From Actinomycetes bacterium (GTDB lineage Bacteria > Actinomycetota > Acidimicrobiia > Acidimicrobiales > Bog-793), in NCBI GenBank assembly GCA_021796545.1, contig JAKABX010000008.1:1-35306 (forward strand): a DNA stretch of 35,306 bases, read 5' to 3'. The translations under genes were made by a program, and so were the position numbers. The notes below the pieces were generated by a model, which saw only the letters and a list, made by a program, of their open reading frames with translations, was not told the origin of the DNA and did not search any database. This document shows, piece after piece, positions 22,967-31,623 of the stretch (position 1 is the first letter of the stretch; the number at the start of each line of letters is the position of its first letter).

Positions 22967-23983
22967 GTGTACCGGGTAGCGGTGATCGGTGGCGACGGCA
23001 TCGGGCCGGAGGTGGTGCGCGAGGCCCTGAAAGTCGTGGCCGCGGCCGGGGTCGCGCTCGAGACCGTCGACTACGACCTCGGTGCGCAGCGCTACGTGCG
23101 CACGGGGGAGGTGCTGCCCGACGGGGTGCTCGAGGAGCTGCGCGGGGTCGACGCCATCCTCCTCGGCGCCGTCGGCCCGGCGATCGGCTCGACGGACGTG
23201 CCCCCGGGGGTCCTCGAGCGCGGCCTGCTGCTGCGGCTGCGCTTCTCGCTCGACCTCTACATCAACCTCCGGCCCTTCAACGGGGCGCCGGGCTCGCTCG
23301 CGTCGGGCGCGGACCTCGTGGTTGTCCGGGAGAACACCGAGGGGCCCTACGCGGGCGAGGGCGGGCAGCTGCGCCGCAACACCCCCCACGAGGTCGCGAC
23401 CCAGGGTTCGGTGAACACGCGATTCGGCGTCGAGCGCTGCGTGCGCTTTGCCTTCGCGCTGGCGGCGGGCCGTCCGCGCCGCCACCTCACCCTCGTGCAC
23501 AAGACGAACGTGCTCACCTTCTCCGGCGACCTGTGGCAGCGCACCTTCGAGGAGGTGGCGGCCGAGCACTCCGGGGTTACGACGGCCTACAACCACGTCG
23601 ACGCGGCGAGCATCTACCTCGCGACCGACGCCGGCCGCTACGACGTCATCGTGACCGACAACCTCTTCGGCGACATCCTCACCGACCTCGCCGGCGCCGT
23701 GACCGGCGGGATCGGCCTCGCGGCGTCGGCGAACCTCAACCCCGAGCGCACCGGGCCGTCGCTGTTCGAGCCCGTGCACGGCGCGGCGCACGACATCGTC
23801 GGCACCGGGAAGGCGAACCCGCTCGCGGCGATCCGCTCGGCGCAGATGATGCTGGAGCACCTCGGCGAGGCGGAGGCCGCGGCCCGGGTGCTGAAGGCCG
23901 TGCTCGAGGTCCAAGACGCGGTCGCCGCCGGCGGCGACTGGAACACCCAGGCGATCGGCGATGCCGTCGCGGAAAGGCTGTGA
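22967..23983 (+). CDS. leuB: 3-isopropylmalate dehydrogenase
   Basis: 338 residues from the GTG at 22967, with [13 protein letters not shown] at the start. Family motifs: [30 protein letters not shown] and INLRPF (substrate arginines), [24 protein letters not shown] with the catalytic lysine, [15 protein letters not shown] with the metal aspartates, and [11 protein letters not shown] at the NAD site. It tracks the short actinobacterial LeuB throughout. It decarboxylates 3-isopropylmalate oxidatively to 2-oxoisocaproate, and homologues may also serve 3-methylmalate in the citramalate route, which would suit its place beside cimA. A GGGGAG site lies 10 nt before GTG 22967; GTG 22958 is too close to it, and the ORF-track ATG 22910 sits just after the attenuator. 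Confidence 0.93.
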   Translation: MYRVAVIGGDGIGPEVVREALKVVAAAGVALETVDYDLGAQRYVRTGEVLPDGVLEELRGVDAILLGAVGPAIGSTDVPPGVLERGLLLRLRFSLDLYINLRPFNGAPGSLASGADLVVVRENTEGPYAGEGGQLRRNTPHEVATQGSVNTRFGVERCVRFAFALAAGRPRRHLTLVHKTNVLTFSGDLWQRTFEEVAAEHSGVTTAYNHVDAASIYLATDAGRYDVIVTDNLFGDILTDLAGAVTGGIGLAASANLNPERTGPSLFEPVHGAAHDIVGTGKANPLAAIRSAQMMLEHLGEAEAAARVLKAVLEVQDAVAAGGDWNTQAIGDAVAERL

Positions 23984-23984
23984 C

Positions 23985-24911
23985 GTGCCCATCACCCCGA
24001 CGGCGAAGATCTGGATGGACGGCGAGCTCGTCGACTGGGAGCAGGCGACCGTCCACGTGCTCACCCACAGCCTGCACTACGGCTCGGCGGTCTTCGAGGG
24101 AATCCGTGCGTACGCGACCCCGACGGGGCCCGCGGTCTTCCGCCTGCGCGCGCACATCGACCGCCTGCTGCGCTCGGCCCACGTGCTCGAGCTCACGGTC
24201 CCCTACGGCGCGGACGAGCTGTGCAGCGCCGTGCGCGAAACGGTGCGCGCGAGCGGGATCGCCGCCTGCTACATCCGGCCCCTCGTCTACCTCGGCTACG
24301 GCGAGATGGGTCTCAACCCGCTGCCGTGCACGGTCCACGTCGCGATCGCCGTCTGGCCCTGGGGCGCCTACCTCGGCGAGATGGAGGGCGACGCGGGCAT
24401 CCGCCTGAAGGTGAGCTCCTGGGCACGCCACGACCCCCGCGCCGTGCCGAGCGCGGCGAAGGCGACCGGGTTCTACATCAACTCCTCGCTCGCCAAGGTC
24501 GAGGCGGTGCGCGCGGGCTACGACGAGGCGCTGTTGTGCACGACGGACGGCTATCTCGCCGAGGGCACGGGCGAGAACCTCTTCGTCGTGCGCGACGGGG
24601 TGATCGCCACGCCGCCCGCGTCGGCCGTCGGCGCCCTCGAGGGCATCACCGCGGCCTCGGTCGCGACGCTCGCCGCCGACCTCGGCTACGAGGTGCGCGA
24701 GAAGCTGATGCGCCGCGCCGACCTCTACGTCGCCGACGAGGCGTTCCTCACCGGGACCGCCGCCGAGGTCGTCCCGATCGCGAGCGTGGACGACAAGGCC
24801 GTCGGCAGCGGACGGCGGGGCCCGGTCACCGCAGCGATCCAGGAGGCCTTCTTCGGCGTCGTGCGCGGCGAGAACGACCGCTACAAGGACTGGCTCGATC
24901 ATGTCGACTGA
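23985..24911 (+). CDS. ilvE: Branched-chain amino-acid aminotransferase (class IV)
   Basis: 308 residues from GTG 23985 ([16 protein letters not shown]). Class IV fold: [16 protein letters not shown] near the N-terminus, [16 protein letters not shown], the PLP lysine in [33 protein letters not shown], and [15 protein letters not shown] near the end. It transfers the amino group from glutamate to the keto acids of Val, Leu and Ile. The start follows the leuB stop by one base and has GGAAAGG upstream. The ORF-track ATG at 23961 would overlap leuB by 23 nt and is less likely. Its 3' end overlaps cimA by 11 nt, so leuB, ilvE and cimA form one tightly coupled operon. Confidence 0.95.
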   Translation: MPITPTAKIWMDGELVDWEQATVHVLTHSLHYGSAVFEGIRAYATPTGPAVFRLRAHIDRLLRSAHVLELTVPYGADELCSAVRETVRASGIAACYIRPLVYLGYGEMGLNPLPCTVHVAIAVWPWGAYLGEMEGDAGIRLKVSSWARHDPRAVPSAAKATGFYINSSLAKVEAVRAGYDEALLCTTDGYLAEGTGENLFVVRDGVIATPPASAVGALEGITAASVATLAADLGYEVREKLMRRADLYVADEAFLTGTAAEVVPIASVDDKAVGSGRRGPVTAAIQEAFFGVVRGENDRYKDWLDHVD

Positions 24912-26598
24912 CCACCACGGCGCGCACCACAGCCTGCCCGCCGACCTGCCCGCCCGCGTCGAGGTCTACGACACGACGCTTCGTGACGGCTCCCAGCAGG
25001 AGGGGATGTCGCTCACCGTCGAGGACAAGCTGCGCGTCGCCGAGCAGCTCGACCACCTCGGGGTGAGCTTCGTCGAGGGCGGCTGGCCCGGCGCGAACCC
25101 GAAGGACGACGAGTTCTTCGAGCGTGCCAAGCACGAGCTGAAGCTCCAGCACGCGACGCTCGTCGCGTTCGGCTCGACTCGGCGCGCGGGCCAGCGCGCG
25201 GCGGACGACCCCGGCCTCGCGCAGCTGCTCGCCGCCGAGACAGAGGTCGTCTGCCTCGTCGCGAAGTCCTCCGCGCTGCAGGTGCGCGAGGCGCTGCGCA
25301 CGAGTCTCGACGAGGCGCTCGCGATGGTGGGCGACTCCATCGACTACCTGAGGGCGGCCGGACGGCGCGTGCTGCTCGACGCCGAGCACTTCTTCGACGG
25401 CTACCGTGACGACCCGGCGTTCGCCCTCGCGGTGCTCGAGGCAGCCCAGTCGCACGGCGCCGAGACCCTCGTGCTCTGCGATACCAACGGCGGGTTCCTC
25501 CCCCACCAGGTCGAGGAGATCGTCGCAGCCGTGCGCCCCCGGGTCGAGGTCGGCCTCGGCGTCCACTTCCACAACGACTCGGGCTGCGCCGTCGCGAACA
25601 GCCTCGTCGCGGTCCGCCAGGGCGCGACCCAGGTCCAGGGCTGCGTGAACGGCTACGGCGAGCGCTCGGGCAACGCCGATCTGTCGGCCACCATCGCGAA
25701 CCTCACGTTGAAGATGGGCGTCGAGACCATCCCTTCCGAGCGCCTCGAGCTGATCACGCCGGTCGCGCGCCACGTCGCCGAGCTCGTGAACGTCGCCCTC
25801 GATCCCCAGCGCCCCTACGTCGGCGCGGCGGCCTTCGCCCACAAGGCGGGGCTGCACACCTCCGCGATCGCGCGCCTGCCGGAGGCCTACGAGCACATCC
25901 GCCCCGAGCTCGTCGGCAACGGCGGCCGAGTCGTCGTGAGCGAGCTGTCGGGGCGCTCGACGATCGCGCTGAAGGCCGTCGAGCTCGGCATCGACCTCGA
26001 CTCTCATGCCGCAGGCTCGGTCGCCGACACCTTGAAGCGGCTCGAGCACGCGGGGTACCACTTCGAGGTCGCGGACGGCTCCCTCGAGCTGTTGATGCGG
26101 GCTGCGGCCGACGCCGACCACGGCCTCGACCGCTACTTCGCCATCGAGTCCTACCGGGTCAGCACCGATTGGCGCGCGGATCCCCGTGGCGCGGTGGTGG
26201 ATCCGCTCGCGCATCCCTGGTCCCCGGCGGGGACCCTTGTGACCGAGGCGACGATCAAGGTCCGCGTCGGCGACCAGCGCGTCGTCGCGACCGCCGAGGG
26301 GAACGGCCCGGTGAACGCCCTCGACTCGGCGCTGCGCGAGGCGATCGGGCCGGCCTTCCCCGAGCTGGCCGGCGTGCACCTCATCGACTACCGCGTCCGC
26401 GTGCTCGACAGCCGCCGCGGCACGGGGGCGGTGACCCGGGTGCTGCTCGACCTCGCGGACCAGGACGGGACCTGGTCGACGATCGGCGTCTCGGAGAACG
26501 TGATCGAGTCCTCCTGGCAGGCGCTCGTCGACGGGATCGTCTACGGCCTCGTCCGGGCGGCCGCCGTGGGGCGCACTAGTGTCGGCGACGAGCCATGA
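24901..26598 (+). CDS. cimA: (R)-citramalate synthase
   Basis: 565 residues of the LeuA-like family. The active site has VYDTTLRDGSQQEGMSL near residue 22, FVEGGWPGANPKDDEFF, DAEHFFDGYRDDP, LCDTNGG, and the metal ligands in GVHFHNDSGCAVANS. VNGYGERSGNADL follows, and a C-terminal regulatory LeuA dimer domain carries the conserved GNGPVNALDSALR. FVEGGWPGANPKD and DAEHFFDGY are diagnostic for citramalate synthase rather than isopropylmalate synthase, and a separate LeuA exists in the window. It condenses acetyl-CoA with pyruvate to citramalate, leading via LeuCD and LeuB to 2-oxobutyrate for isoleucine. It overlaps ilvE by 11 nt and the next gene by 4 nt. Confidence 0.94.
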   Translation: MSTDHHGAHHSLPADLPARVEVYDTTLRDGSQQEGMSLTVEDKLRVAEQLDHLGVSFVEGGWPGANPKDDEFFERAKHELKLQHATLVAFGSTRRAGQRAADDPGLAQLLAAETEVVCLVAKSSALQVREALRTSLDEALAMVGDSIDYLRAAGRRVLLDAEHFFDGYRDDPAFALAVLEAAQSHGAETLVLCDTNGGFLPHQVEEIVAAVRPRVEVGLGVHFHNDSGCAVANSLVAVRQGATQVQGCVNGYGERSGNADLSATIANLTLKMGVETIPSERLELITPVARHVAELVNVALDPQRPYVGAAAFAHKAGLHTSAIARLPEAYEHIRPELVGNGGRVVVSELSGRSTIALKAVELGIDLDSHAAGSVADTLKRLEHAGYHFEVADGSLELLMRAAADADHGLDRYFAIESYRVSTDWRADPRGAVVDPLAHPWSPAGTLVTEATIKVRVGDQRVVATAEGNGPVNALDSALREAIGPAFPELAGVHLIDYRVRVLDSRRGTGAVTRVLLDLADQDGTWSTIGVSENVIESSWQALVDGIVYGLVRAAAVGRTSVGDEP

Positions 26599-27110
26599 CC
26601 CAGCCCAAGTACGCCCCCATCCCCGCCGAGGACGAGGTCCGCCCCGGCTACCACCTGCCCGTCCCGCGCCCGTGGCGCCCGCACCGCCCGGCCGACTTCC
26701 GCCCCGGGCGGCGCTTCTCCGGCACGGGTGCGGGCACGCCCGGACCCGACCAGGGTTACGCGCTGCGCCTCGCCCGGCGCTTTGCCGAGAGCGTCCAGCT
26801 CGCCCCGGGCGAGCACCTCGACGACGCCCTCGCCGCTGCGGTCACCGCGGCGATGGCCCGCGCGGCGCGCGCCGGGCGCGCACCGGTCGCGACCGACGTC
26901 GAGGCGGCGCTGTGGCTCCTCGGCTACCTCGGCGAGGCCGATCCGGCGCTGGTGACCCTCCGGCGCCACCTCGTCACCGGTGCGGCGCACGACTACTGGG
27001 ACCGCCGCGCGCTCGTCGCCGCGCTGCCGCCCGAGGCGCTCGCGGCCCCGATCGCGGAGCTGCGCGCCGATGCCCGCGCGTATCAGAACCGCCTGGTGGG
27101 CACCGTCTAA
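26595..27110 (+). CDS. Conserved hypothetical protein, proline-rich N-terminus
   Basis: 171 residues. The first 50 are rich in Pro and Arg (YHLPVPRPWRPHRPADFRPG) and probably unstructured. The rest is alpha-helical and alanine rich, with DYWDRRALVAALPPEAL near the end. No domain is recognised. The ATG overlaps the cimA stop in an ATGA overlap, so it is translationally coupled to the leuB-ilvE-cimA operon. No signal peptide or membrane segment is seen. A weak TAGTGT box 12 nt upstream is not convincing as a separate promoter. Function unknown. Confidence 0.75.
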   Translation: MTQPKYAPIPAEDEVRPGYHLPVPRPWRPHRPADFRPGRRFSGTGAGTPGPDQGYALRLARRFAESVQLAPGEHLDDALAAAVTAAMARAARAGRAPVATDVEAALWLLGYLGEADPALVTLRRHLVTGAAHDYWDRRALVAALPPEALAAPIAELRADARAYQNRLVGTV

Positions 27111-27113
27111 CCT
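27108..27113 (+). promoter_or_regulatory. Candidate -10 box for the small coiled-coil gene
   Basis: TAACCT overlaps the stop codon of the preceding gene. Transcription from here would give a leader of about 42 nt containing a GGGGAGG site before the ATG at 27162. Confidence 0.35.
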
Positions 27114-27161
27114 GGTCGCTGAGCCGGCATCGCGCCGTCGCGGCCGGCCGGGGAGGTCCAC

Positions 27162-27452
27162 ATGGGCGTCATGGACAAGCTCAAGGCGCAGGCGACCCAG
27201 CTCGCCGAGCGTGCCCAGGAGGCCGGCAAGATCGGCCAGGCCAAGCTCGAGGCGCTCCAGGCGCGCCGACGCGCCGACGCGCTGTGCGCGGAGCTCGGCC
27301 GGCTCACCTTCCGCGCGCGTACCGAGCGCGGTCTTCCCGGCGACGACCGCCGGATGAGCGATCTCGTCGAGCAGCTGCGCCAGTACGAGGCGGAGTACGG
27401 CTCGCTCGACGACGAGCCCGAGGAGGAGGAGGAGCCGTCGGCGGAAAACTGA
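27162..27452 (+). CDS. Small coiled-coil protein of unknown function
   Basis: 96 residues. The first 55 form a charged amphipathic helix (MDKLKAQATQLAERAQEAGKI), likely a coiled coil, and the tail is very acidic (DDEPEEEEEPSAEN). The ATG has GGGGAGG 6 nt upstream. Short proteins with the MGVMDKLKAQATQLAEKAQE-type start are common in actinomycetes, but I know of no assigned role. It is preceded by its own likely promoter and followed by a small hairpin. Confidence 0.75.
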   Translation: MGVMDKLKAQATQLAERAQEAGKIGQAKLEALQARRRADALCAELGRLTFRARTERGLPGDDRRMSDLVEQLRQYEAEYGSLDDEPEEEEEPSAEN

Positions 27453-27511
27453 GCACGCCGGGAGGCCCTGGCGGCGTCGCGCCGGTCGCCACGATGACCC
27501 TCCTCGGCGCG

Positions 27512-27528
27512 CGTCGGGTTCCCCGACG
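27512..27528. terminator. Possible terminator hairpin after the coiled-coil gene
   Basis: CGTCGGG, loop TTC, CCCGACG: a perfect 7-bp stem in the 137-bp gap before the MscS gene. No T-run follows, so termination is only possible, not shown. Confidence 0.35.
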
Positions 27529-27588
27529 TGTGCGCCGCGGTCCGGCCGGCAGCGGAGGGGCGATGGCCCGAGCGGGTGGCACGAGGCC

Positions 27589-28407
27589 GTGAGCGCCGCC
27601 GAGGGCGCGTCGCGGCACGCCCTTTTCGGAGGGCTCTCGCCCGAGAACCGCCGGGCCGCGCGCCACCACCTCTTCTTCACCCTCCTCTACGGCGTGCTCG
27701 CGCTCGGCGCGCTCGGTGCGGGCTCGACGACGCGCCTTGCGAACTTCCGTCCGCCGCCGGGGACGCCCCAGATCGAGCCGCGCGCGGCCGCCGCCGCGGC
27801 GCTCGTCGCCTTCGTCGTCTTCGGCATCCTCGCGACGCGCCGGGCCGCACGCGCGCTCGCGGCGCTCATGACCGTCCGCGCGGCGCGGGCCGCGGCGGCG
27901 GGCGTCCGGCTGCTCGTCGAGGCCGTCGGCTACGTCGTCGTGCTGTTCGGCGCGCTCGGCCTCGGGGGGGTGAACGCGGGACGCCTGCTCATCGGCGGCA
28001 CCGTCGCCGGTATCGTGCTCGGCATCGCCGCCCAGCAGAGCCTCGCGAACATCTTCGCGGGCTTCGTGCTCTCGGTCGCGCGGCCCTTCAGCGTCGGGGA
28101 CAACATCCGCGTGCGGGCGGGCGCGCTCAACGGACCCTTCGACGGCGTCGTGCTCGGGATGAGCCTGACCTACGTCACGCTCTTTGTCGAGGGCGGGGTG
28201 CTGAAGGTGCCCAACGCCGCGCTGCTCGCCGCGGCCGTCGGCCAGTACCCCGCGAAGGACCGCTCCGTCGTCGACGCCGCGCGCGCGGCGGGCGCGCCCT
28301 TCACCCCACCCCAGGGGGTCGCGGCGGTTCCCGGGCCCGTCGTCGACGACGCGTCGCTCAGGGCTCCCGCGCGTCCGGCCCGGGAGGGCCCAGCAGACGC
28401 CACATGA
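27589..28407 (+). CDS. MscS-family mechanosensitive channel
   Basis: 272 residues. Hydrophobic segments occur at about 28-45, 65-83 and 105-125, then the pore helix region RLLIGGTVAGIVLGIAAQQSLANIFAGFVL, typical of MscS TM3. The beta domain starts RPFSVGDNIRVR and continues through VTLFVEGGVLKVPNAALL. The C-terminal domain is short: after the beta domain only a Pro/Ala-rich tail remains, so it is a minimal channel. Likely role: pressure release during osmotic downshock. The GTG start at 27589 has a weak ribosome site. Its last 50 bp overlap the convergent GNAT gene. Confidence 0.85.
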   Translation: MSAAEGASRHALFGGLSPENRRAARHHLFFTLLYGVLALGALGAGSTTRLANFRPPPGTPQIEPRAAAAAALVAFVVFGILATRRAARALAALMTVRAARAAAAGVRLLVEAVGYVVVLFGALGLGGVNAGRLLIGGTVAGIVLGIAAQQSLANIFAGFVLSVARPFSVGDNIRVRAGALNGPFDGVVLGMSLTYVTLFVEGGVLKVPNAALLAAAVGQYPAKDRSVVDAARAAGAPFTPPQGVAAVPGPVVDDASLRAPARPAREGPADAT

Positions 28408-28840
28408 GCAGGTGCGGGAGGCCGATCTCGCTGAACTCGCCGCCGAGCGCGACGAACCCGGCCCGCTCGTAGAGGCGGCGCGCCGGGACGCGTGCGTGGC
28501 ACCAGACCACCTCGCCGCCGCCCTGCGCCGCGATCTCGAGGGCGCGCGCGAGCAGCGCCGTGCCGGTCCCGCCGCGGTACGCGGGGAGCACCGCCATGCC
28601 CCTCAGGCGCCACGCGGGTCCGTGCACCCCGATCTCGGCCGGCGCCGGCTCGGGGACGAGCAGGCAGCACCCGACGAGCTTGTCGGTTCCGTCACCCGCG
28701 GCGGCGAACGCACCGAGCGCGAGCGTGCCGTGGACCTCGTCGCCCCCGAGGGGGAGATCGCGCAGTGGTCCGGTGCGCAGCACCGCGGCGCGCAGTGCCT
28801 TGGTCTCGGCGGGGGGCAGGAAACGCAGTGTGGTCGACAT
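28358..28840 (-). CDS. GNAT-family N-acetyltransferase
   Basis: 160 residues from MSTTLRFLPPAETKALR. The acetyl-CoA site is WRLRGMAVLPAYRGGTGTALLARALE (motif A: R-G-G-T-G-T), followed by VVWCHARVPARRLYERAGFVALG (motif B). Substrate unknown. The start at 28840 is supported by a TAGTCT box 8 nt upstream; the ORF-track start at 28900 would lie inside the divergent desaturase gene. The 3' end overlaps the MscS gene by 50 bp on the opposite strand. Confidence 0.85.
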   Translation of the reverse strand: MSTTLRFLPPAETKALRAAVLRTGPLRDLPLGGDEVHGTLALGAFAAAGDGTDKLVGCCLLVPEPAPAEIGVHGPAWRLRGMAVLPAYRGGTGTALLARALEIAAQGGGEVVWCHARVPARRLYERAGFVALGGEFSEIGLPHLLMWRLLGPPGPDAREP

Positions 28841-28848
28841 CGCCGGGG

Positions 28849-28871
28849 AGACTACGCGTCGGCGCGACAAT
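28849..28871. promoter_or_regulatory. Back-to-back -10 boxes of the GNAT and desaturase genes
   Basis: On the minus strand TAGTCT (28854-28849) lies 8 nt before the GNAT ATG. On the plus strand GACAAT (28866-28871) lies 7 nt before GTG 28879 of the desaturase. Only 38 bp separate the two starts, so each -35 region must lie near or within the opposite gene. Confidence 0.45.
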
Positions 28872-28878
28872 GGCGGGC

Positions 28879-29922
28879 GTGCGGACGACACCGGCTCCAC
28901 CCGACGCGCCCGCCCTTCGGGGCGCGCGCCACGACCTCAACACCACGGCGACCGATGCCCAGGGGCGCGACCCGGGCGCGCAGGGCGTCGGGTGCGTCGA
29001 CGCCGCGACACTCGGGGTCGGGACGACCCGGGCGCGGACATCCCAGCTCAGCCAGGTCATCACGCTCATCGCCGTCGTCGTGCCCGCCGGCGCCGTGCTG
29101 TCGGCGGCCGGTGTCCTCTGGGGGGTGGGGTTCGGGCCCCTCGACCTGTGGTGCTTCCTCGGCTTCTACGTCGCGACGGGGCTCGGCATCACCGTCGGGT
29201 ACCACCGCTACTTCACCCATCGCTCCTTCGAGGCCGTCGCGCCGGTGAAGGTGCTGCTCGCGATCCTCGGGGCGATGACGCTGCAGGGCCCGGTCACCCA
29301 GTGGGTCACCGACCACCGCAAGCACCACGCCCGCTCGGACGCGGCGGGGGACCCGCACTCGCCGCACCTGCACGGCGACGGCGTTCTCAACACCGTGCGC
29401 GGGCTGTGGCACGCCCACGTCGGCTGGATGTTCACGACCAAGGGCATGGAGCGCAACGAACTGTACGGCCGCGACCTGTACGAGGACCCGGTGATCCGCC
29501 TCATCGACCGCCTCTACCTGGTCTGGGTCCTCGCCTCGGTCGCCCTGCCGTTCCTCGTCGGCTGGCTCGCCACGGGCAGCGTCGGGCGCGGTATCGAGGT
29601 CATGGTCTGGGCGGGTCTCGTGCGGATCTTCTGCTTCGAGCACGCGACCTTCGCCGTCAACTCGATCTGCCACACCTTCGGGCGGCGCGCCTATGACGCG
29701 CACGACGAGAGCCGCAACAACTGGGTCGTGGCCCTGCTCACCTTCGGCGAGGGGTGGCACAACAACCACCACGCCTTCCCGCGTTCGGCGCGCCACGGCC
29801 TCGGCCGCCTCCAGATCGACCTCTCCTTCCTCGTCATCTCTGCCCTGGCCAGGGCGCGGCTCGCCTCGGGGCTGCGCCTGCCGACGGCCGCCCAGCGCGC
29901 CCGGGTGGCACGCGCCGCGTAA
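28879..29922 (+). CDS. Membrane-bound acyl-CoA (delta-9 type) fatty-acid desaturase
   Basis: 347 residues from GTG 28879. The three histidine boxes that bind the di-iron centre are present: GYHRYFTHRSF, TDHRKHHARSD and GWHNNHHAFPRSARHG. Hydrophobic segments before box 1 and between boxes 2 and 3 fit a four-helix integral membrane enzyme. It introduces a cis double bond into saturated acyl chains, needing O2 and an electron donor, to adjust membrane fluidity. The start is uncertain: GTG 28879 stands 7 nt after a GACAAT box, whereas ATG 28870 (three residues longer) overlaps that box. The ORF-track start at 28492 is a shadow of the GNAT gene. The N-terminal 55 residues are poorly conserved and probably cytoplasmic. 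Confidence 0.9.
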   Translation: MRTTPAPPDAPALRGARHDLNTTATDAQGRDPGAQGVGCVDAATLGVGTTRARTSQLSQVITLIAVVVPAGAVLSAAGVLWGVGFGPLDLWCFLGFYVATGLGITVGYHRYFTHRSFEAVAPVKVLLAILGAMTLQGPVTQWVTDHRKHHARSDAAGDPHSPHLHGDGVLNTVRGLWHAHVGWMFTTKGMERNELYGRDLYEDPVIRLIDRLYLVWVLASVALPFLVGWLATGSVGRGIEVMVWAGLVRIFCFEHATFAVNSICHTFGRRAYDAHDESRNNWVVALLTFGEGWHNNHHAFPRSARHGLGRLQIDLSFLVISALARARLASGLRLPTAAQRARVARAA

Positions 29923-29924
29923 AG

Positions 29925-29942
29925 GGGCGCGCGGGCGCGCCC
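29925..29942 (+). terminator. Possible terminator hairpin after the desaturase gene
   Basis: GGGCGCG, loop CGGG, CGCGCCC just after the TAA stop; followed by GTTCC rather than a clean T-run. Confidence 0.4.
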
Positions 29943-30015
29943 GTTCCGGGCGCGATGCTGGAGGCACAGACCCGCGTCGGGGCCGTCCCCCGCGCCACCT
30001 CCCGGGGACCCCCTG

Positions 30016-31617
30016 ATGCTCACCGCCCACGACCTCGAGCTCACCGCCGGCGGCCGCCTGCTCCTCCAGGCGGTCTCGTTCCAGATCGCGCCCGGCGATC
30101 GGGTGGGGCTCGTCGGCCGCAACGGCGCCGGCAAGACGACGCTGACCCGCGTGCTCGCCGGCGAGGCCCTGCCGGCGGGGGGCACGGTTCGTCACAGCGG
30201 GCCGATCGCCTACCTGCCCCAGGACCCCCGCACCGGGGACCTCGGGGTGCACGCCCGCGACCGCGTGCTCTCGGCCCGCGGCCTCGACCGCCTGGCGATC
30301 GAGCTCGGCGACGCCGCGGCGAAGATGGGGACCGGCGACGAGGCGGGACGGGACGCCGCGATGCGGCGCTACGCGCGCCTCGAGCAGCGCTTCGAGGCGC
30401 TCGGGGGATGGGCGGCCCAGGCCGAGGCCGAGGCGATCACCTCCAGCCTCGCCCTGGCGCCCCGCGTCCTCGACCAGCCGCTCGCGACGCTGTCGGGCGG
30501 TCAGCGGCGCCGAGTGGAGCTCGCGCGCGTGCTCTTCTCCGGCGCGGGCGCGCTCCTGCTCGACGAGCCGACCAACCACCTCGACGCCGACTCGGTCGCG
30601 TGGCTGCGCTCGTTCCTGCGCGCGCACGACGGCGGGCTCGTGCTCATCAGCCATGACACCGGGCTGCTCGAGGCGACGGTGAACCGGGTCTTCCACCTCG
30701 ATGCCACGCGCCAGCAGCTCGACGTCTACAACGTCTCCTGGCGGGCGTATCTCGACCTGAAGGCCGCGGACGATCGCCGGCGCAGCCGTGAACGCCAGAA
30801 CGCCGAGCGCAAGATCGCGGTTCTGCGCGCCCAGGCCGACCGCATGCGCGCCACGGCCACCAAGGCACGCGCCGCCCACCAACTCGACCGGCGCGCGGCG
30901 CGCCTCGCGGACGACCTGCCCGAGAGCCGGCGCGCGGCCAAGGTCGCGCGGCTGTCCTTCCCCGATCCCGCACCGGCCGGTCGCACCCCCCTGCAGGCGC
31001 GGGGGCTCGCCAAGCGTTACGGCTCGCTCGAGGTGTTCACCGGCGTCGACCTCGCGATCGACCGGGGCAGCCGCGTCGTCGTCCTCGGGCTGAACGGTGC
31101 GGGCAAGACGACGCTGCTCAAGATCCTCGCCGGGGTCGAGGAGCTAGACGCCGGCGAGGTGGTCGCCGGCCACGGGCTGCGCGTCGGCTACTACGCCCAG
31201 GAGCACGAGACGCTCGACGCCCACGCGGGGGTCTTCGCGAACCTGCGCCGCAACGCGCCGGCGTCGATGACCGACACCGAGCTGCGCAGCGTGCTCGGCG
31301 CGTTCCTTTTCGGGGGCGATCGCATGGACCAGCCGGCCGGGACCCTGTCGGGGGGCGAGAAGACCCGCCTCGCGCTCGCGGCGCTCGTGGTCTCCTCGGC
31401 GAACCTGCTCCTGCTCGACGAGCCGACGAACAACCTCGACCCCGAGAGCCGGCGCGAGGTGCTCGCATCGCTACGCTCCTATCGAGGGGCCATCGTGCTC
31501 GTCACCCACGACCCCGGTGCCGTCGAGGCGCTCGCGCCCGAGCGCGTGCTGCTCATGCCCGACGGCGTCGAGGACCACTGGAGCGCCGAGCTCGCGGACC
31601 TCGTCGCGCTGGCGTGA
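30016..31617 (+). CDS. ABC-F family ATPase (ribosome-associated type)
   Basis: 533 residues with two ATP-binding cassettes and no membrane segments. Cassette 1 has VGRNGAGKTTLTRV, signature LSGGQRRRVELAR and Walker B LLLDEPTNHLD. Cassette 2 has LGLNGAGKTTLLKI, LSGGEKTRLALAAL and LLLDEPTNNLD. Between them a charged linker of roughly 80 residues (DDRRRSRERQNAERKIAVLRAQ) matches the P-site-reaching linker of ABC-F proteins, which act on stalled ribosomes in translation or in antibiotic protection. Housekeeping versus resistance role cannot be decided. Only a weak GGGGA stands upstream of the ATG, and the 93-bp gap after the desaturase includes a hairpin. Confidence 0.92.
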   Translation: MLTAHDLELTAGGRLLLQAVSFQIAPGDRVGLVGRNGAGKTTLTRVLAGEALPAGGTVRHSGPIAYLPQDPRTGDLGVHARDRVLSARGLDRLAIELGDAAAKMGTGDEAGRDAAMRRYARLEQRFEALGGWAAQAEAEAITSSLALAPRVLDQPLATLSGGQRRRVELARVLFSGAGALLLDEPTNHLDADSVAWLRSFLRAHDGGLVLISHDTGLLEATVNRVFHLDATRQQLDVYNVSWRAYLDLKAADDRRRSRERQNAERKIAVLRAQADRMRATATKARAAHQLDRRAARLADDLPESRRAAKVARLSFPDPAPAGRTPLQARGLAKRYGSLEVFTGVDLAIDRGSRVVVLGLNGAGKTTLLKILAGVEELDAGEVVAGHGLRVGYYAQEHETLDAHAGVFANLRRNAPASMTDTELRSVLGAFLFGGDRMDQPAGTLSGGEKTRLALAALVVSSANLLLLDEPTNNLDPESRREVLASLRSYRGAIVLVTHDPGAVEALAPERVLLMPDGVEDHWSAELADLVALA

Positions 31618-31623
31618 GGCCGC

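Noticed and set aside
26577-26582. TAGTGT as a promoter for the hypothetical gene at 26595
   Set aside because: It is 12 nt from the ATG, outside the 6-8 nt pattern, and the gene overlaps cimA by 4 nt, so operon read-through is simpler.
28852-30882. 676-residue minus-strand ORF across desaturase and ABC-F genes
   Set aside because: It covers two solid plus-strand genes and the gap between them, and has biased composition only.
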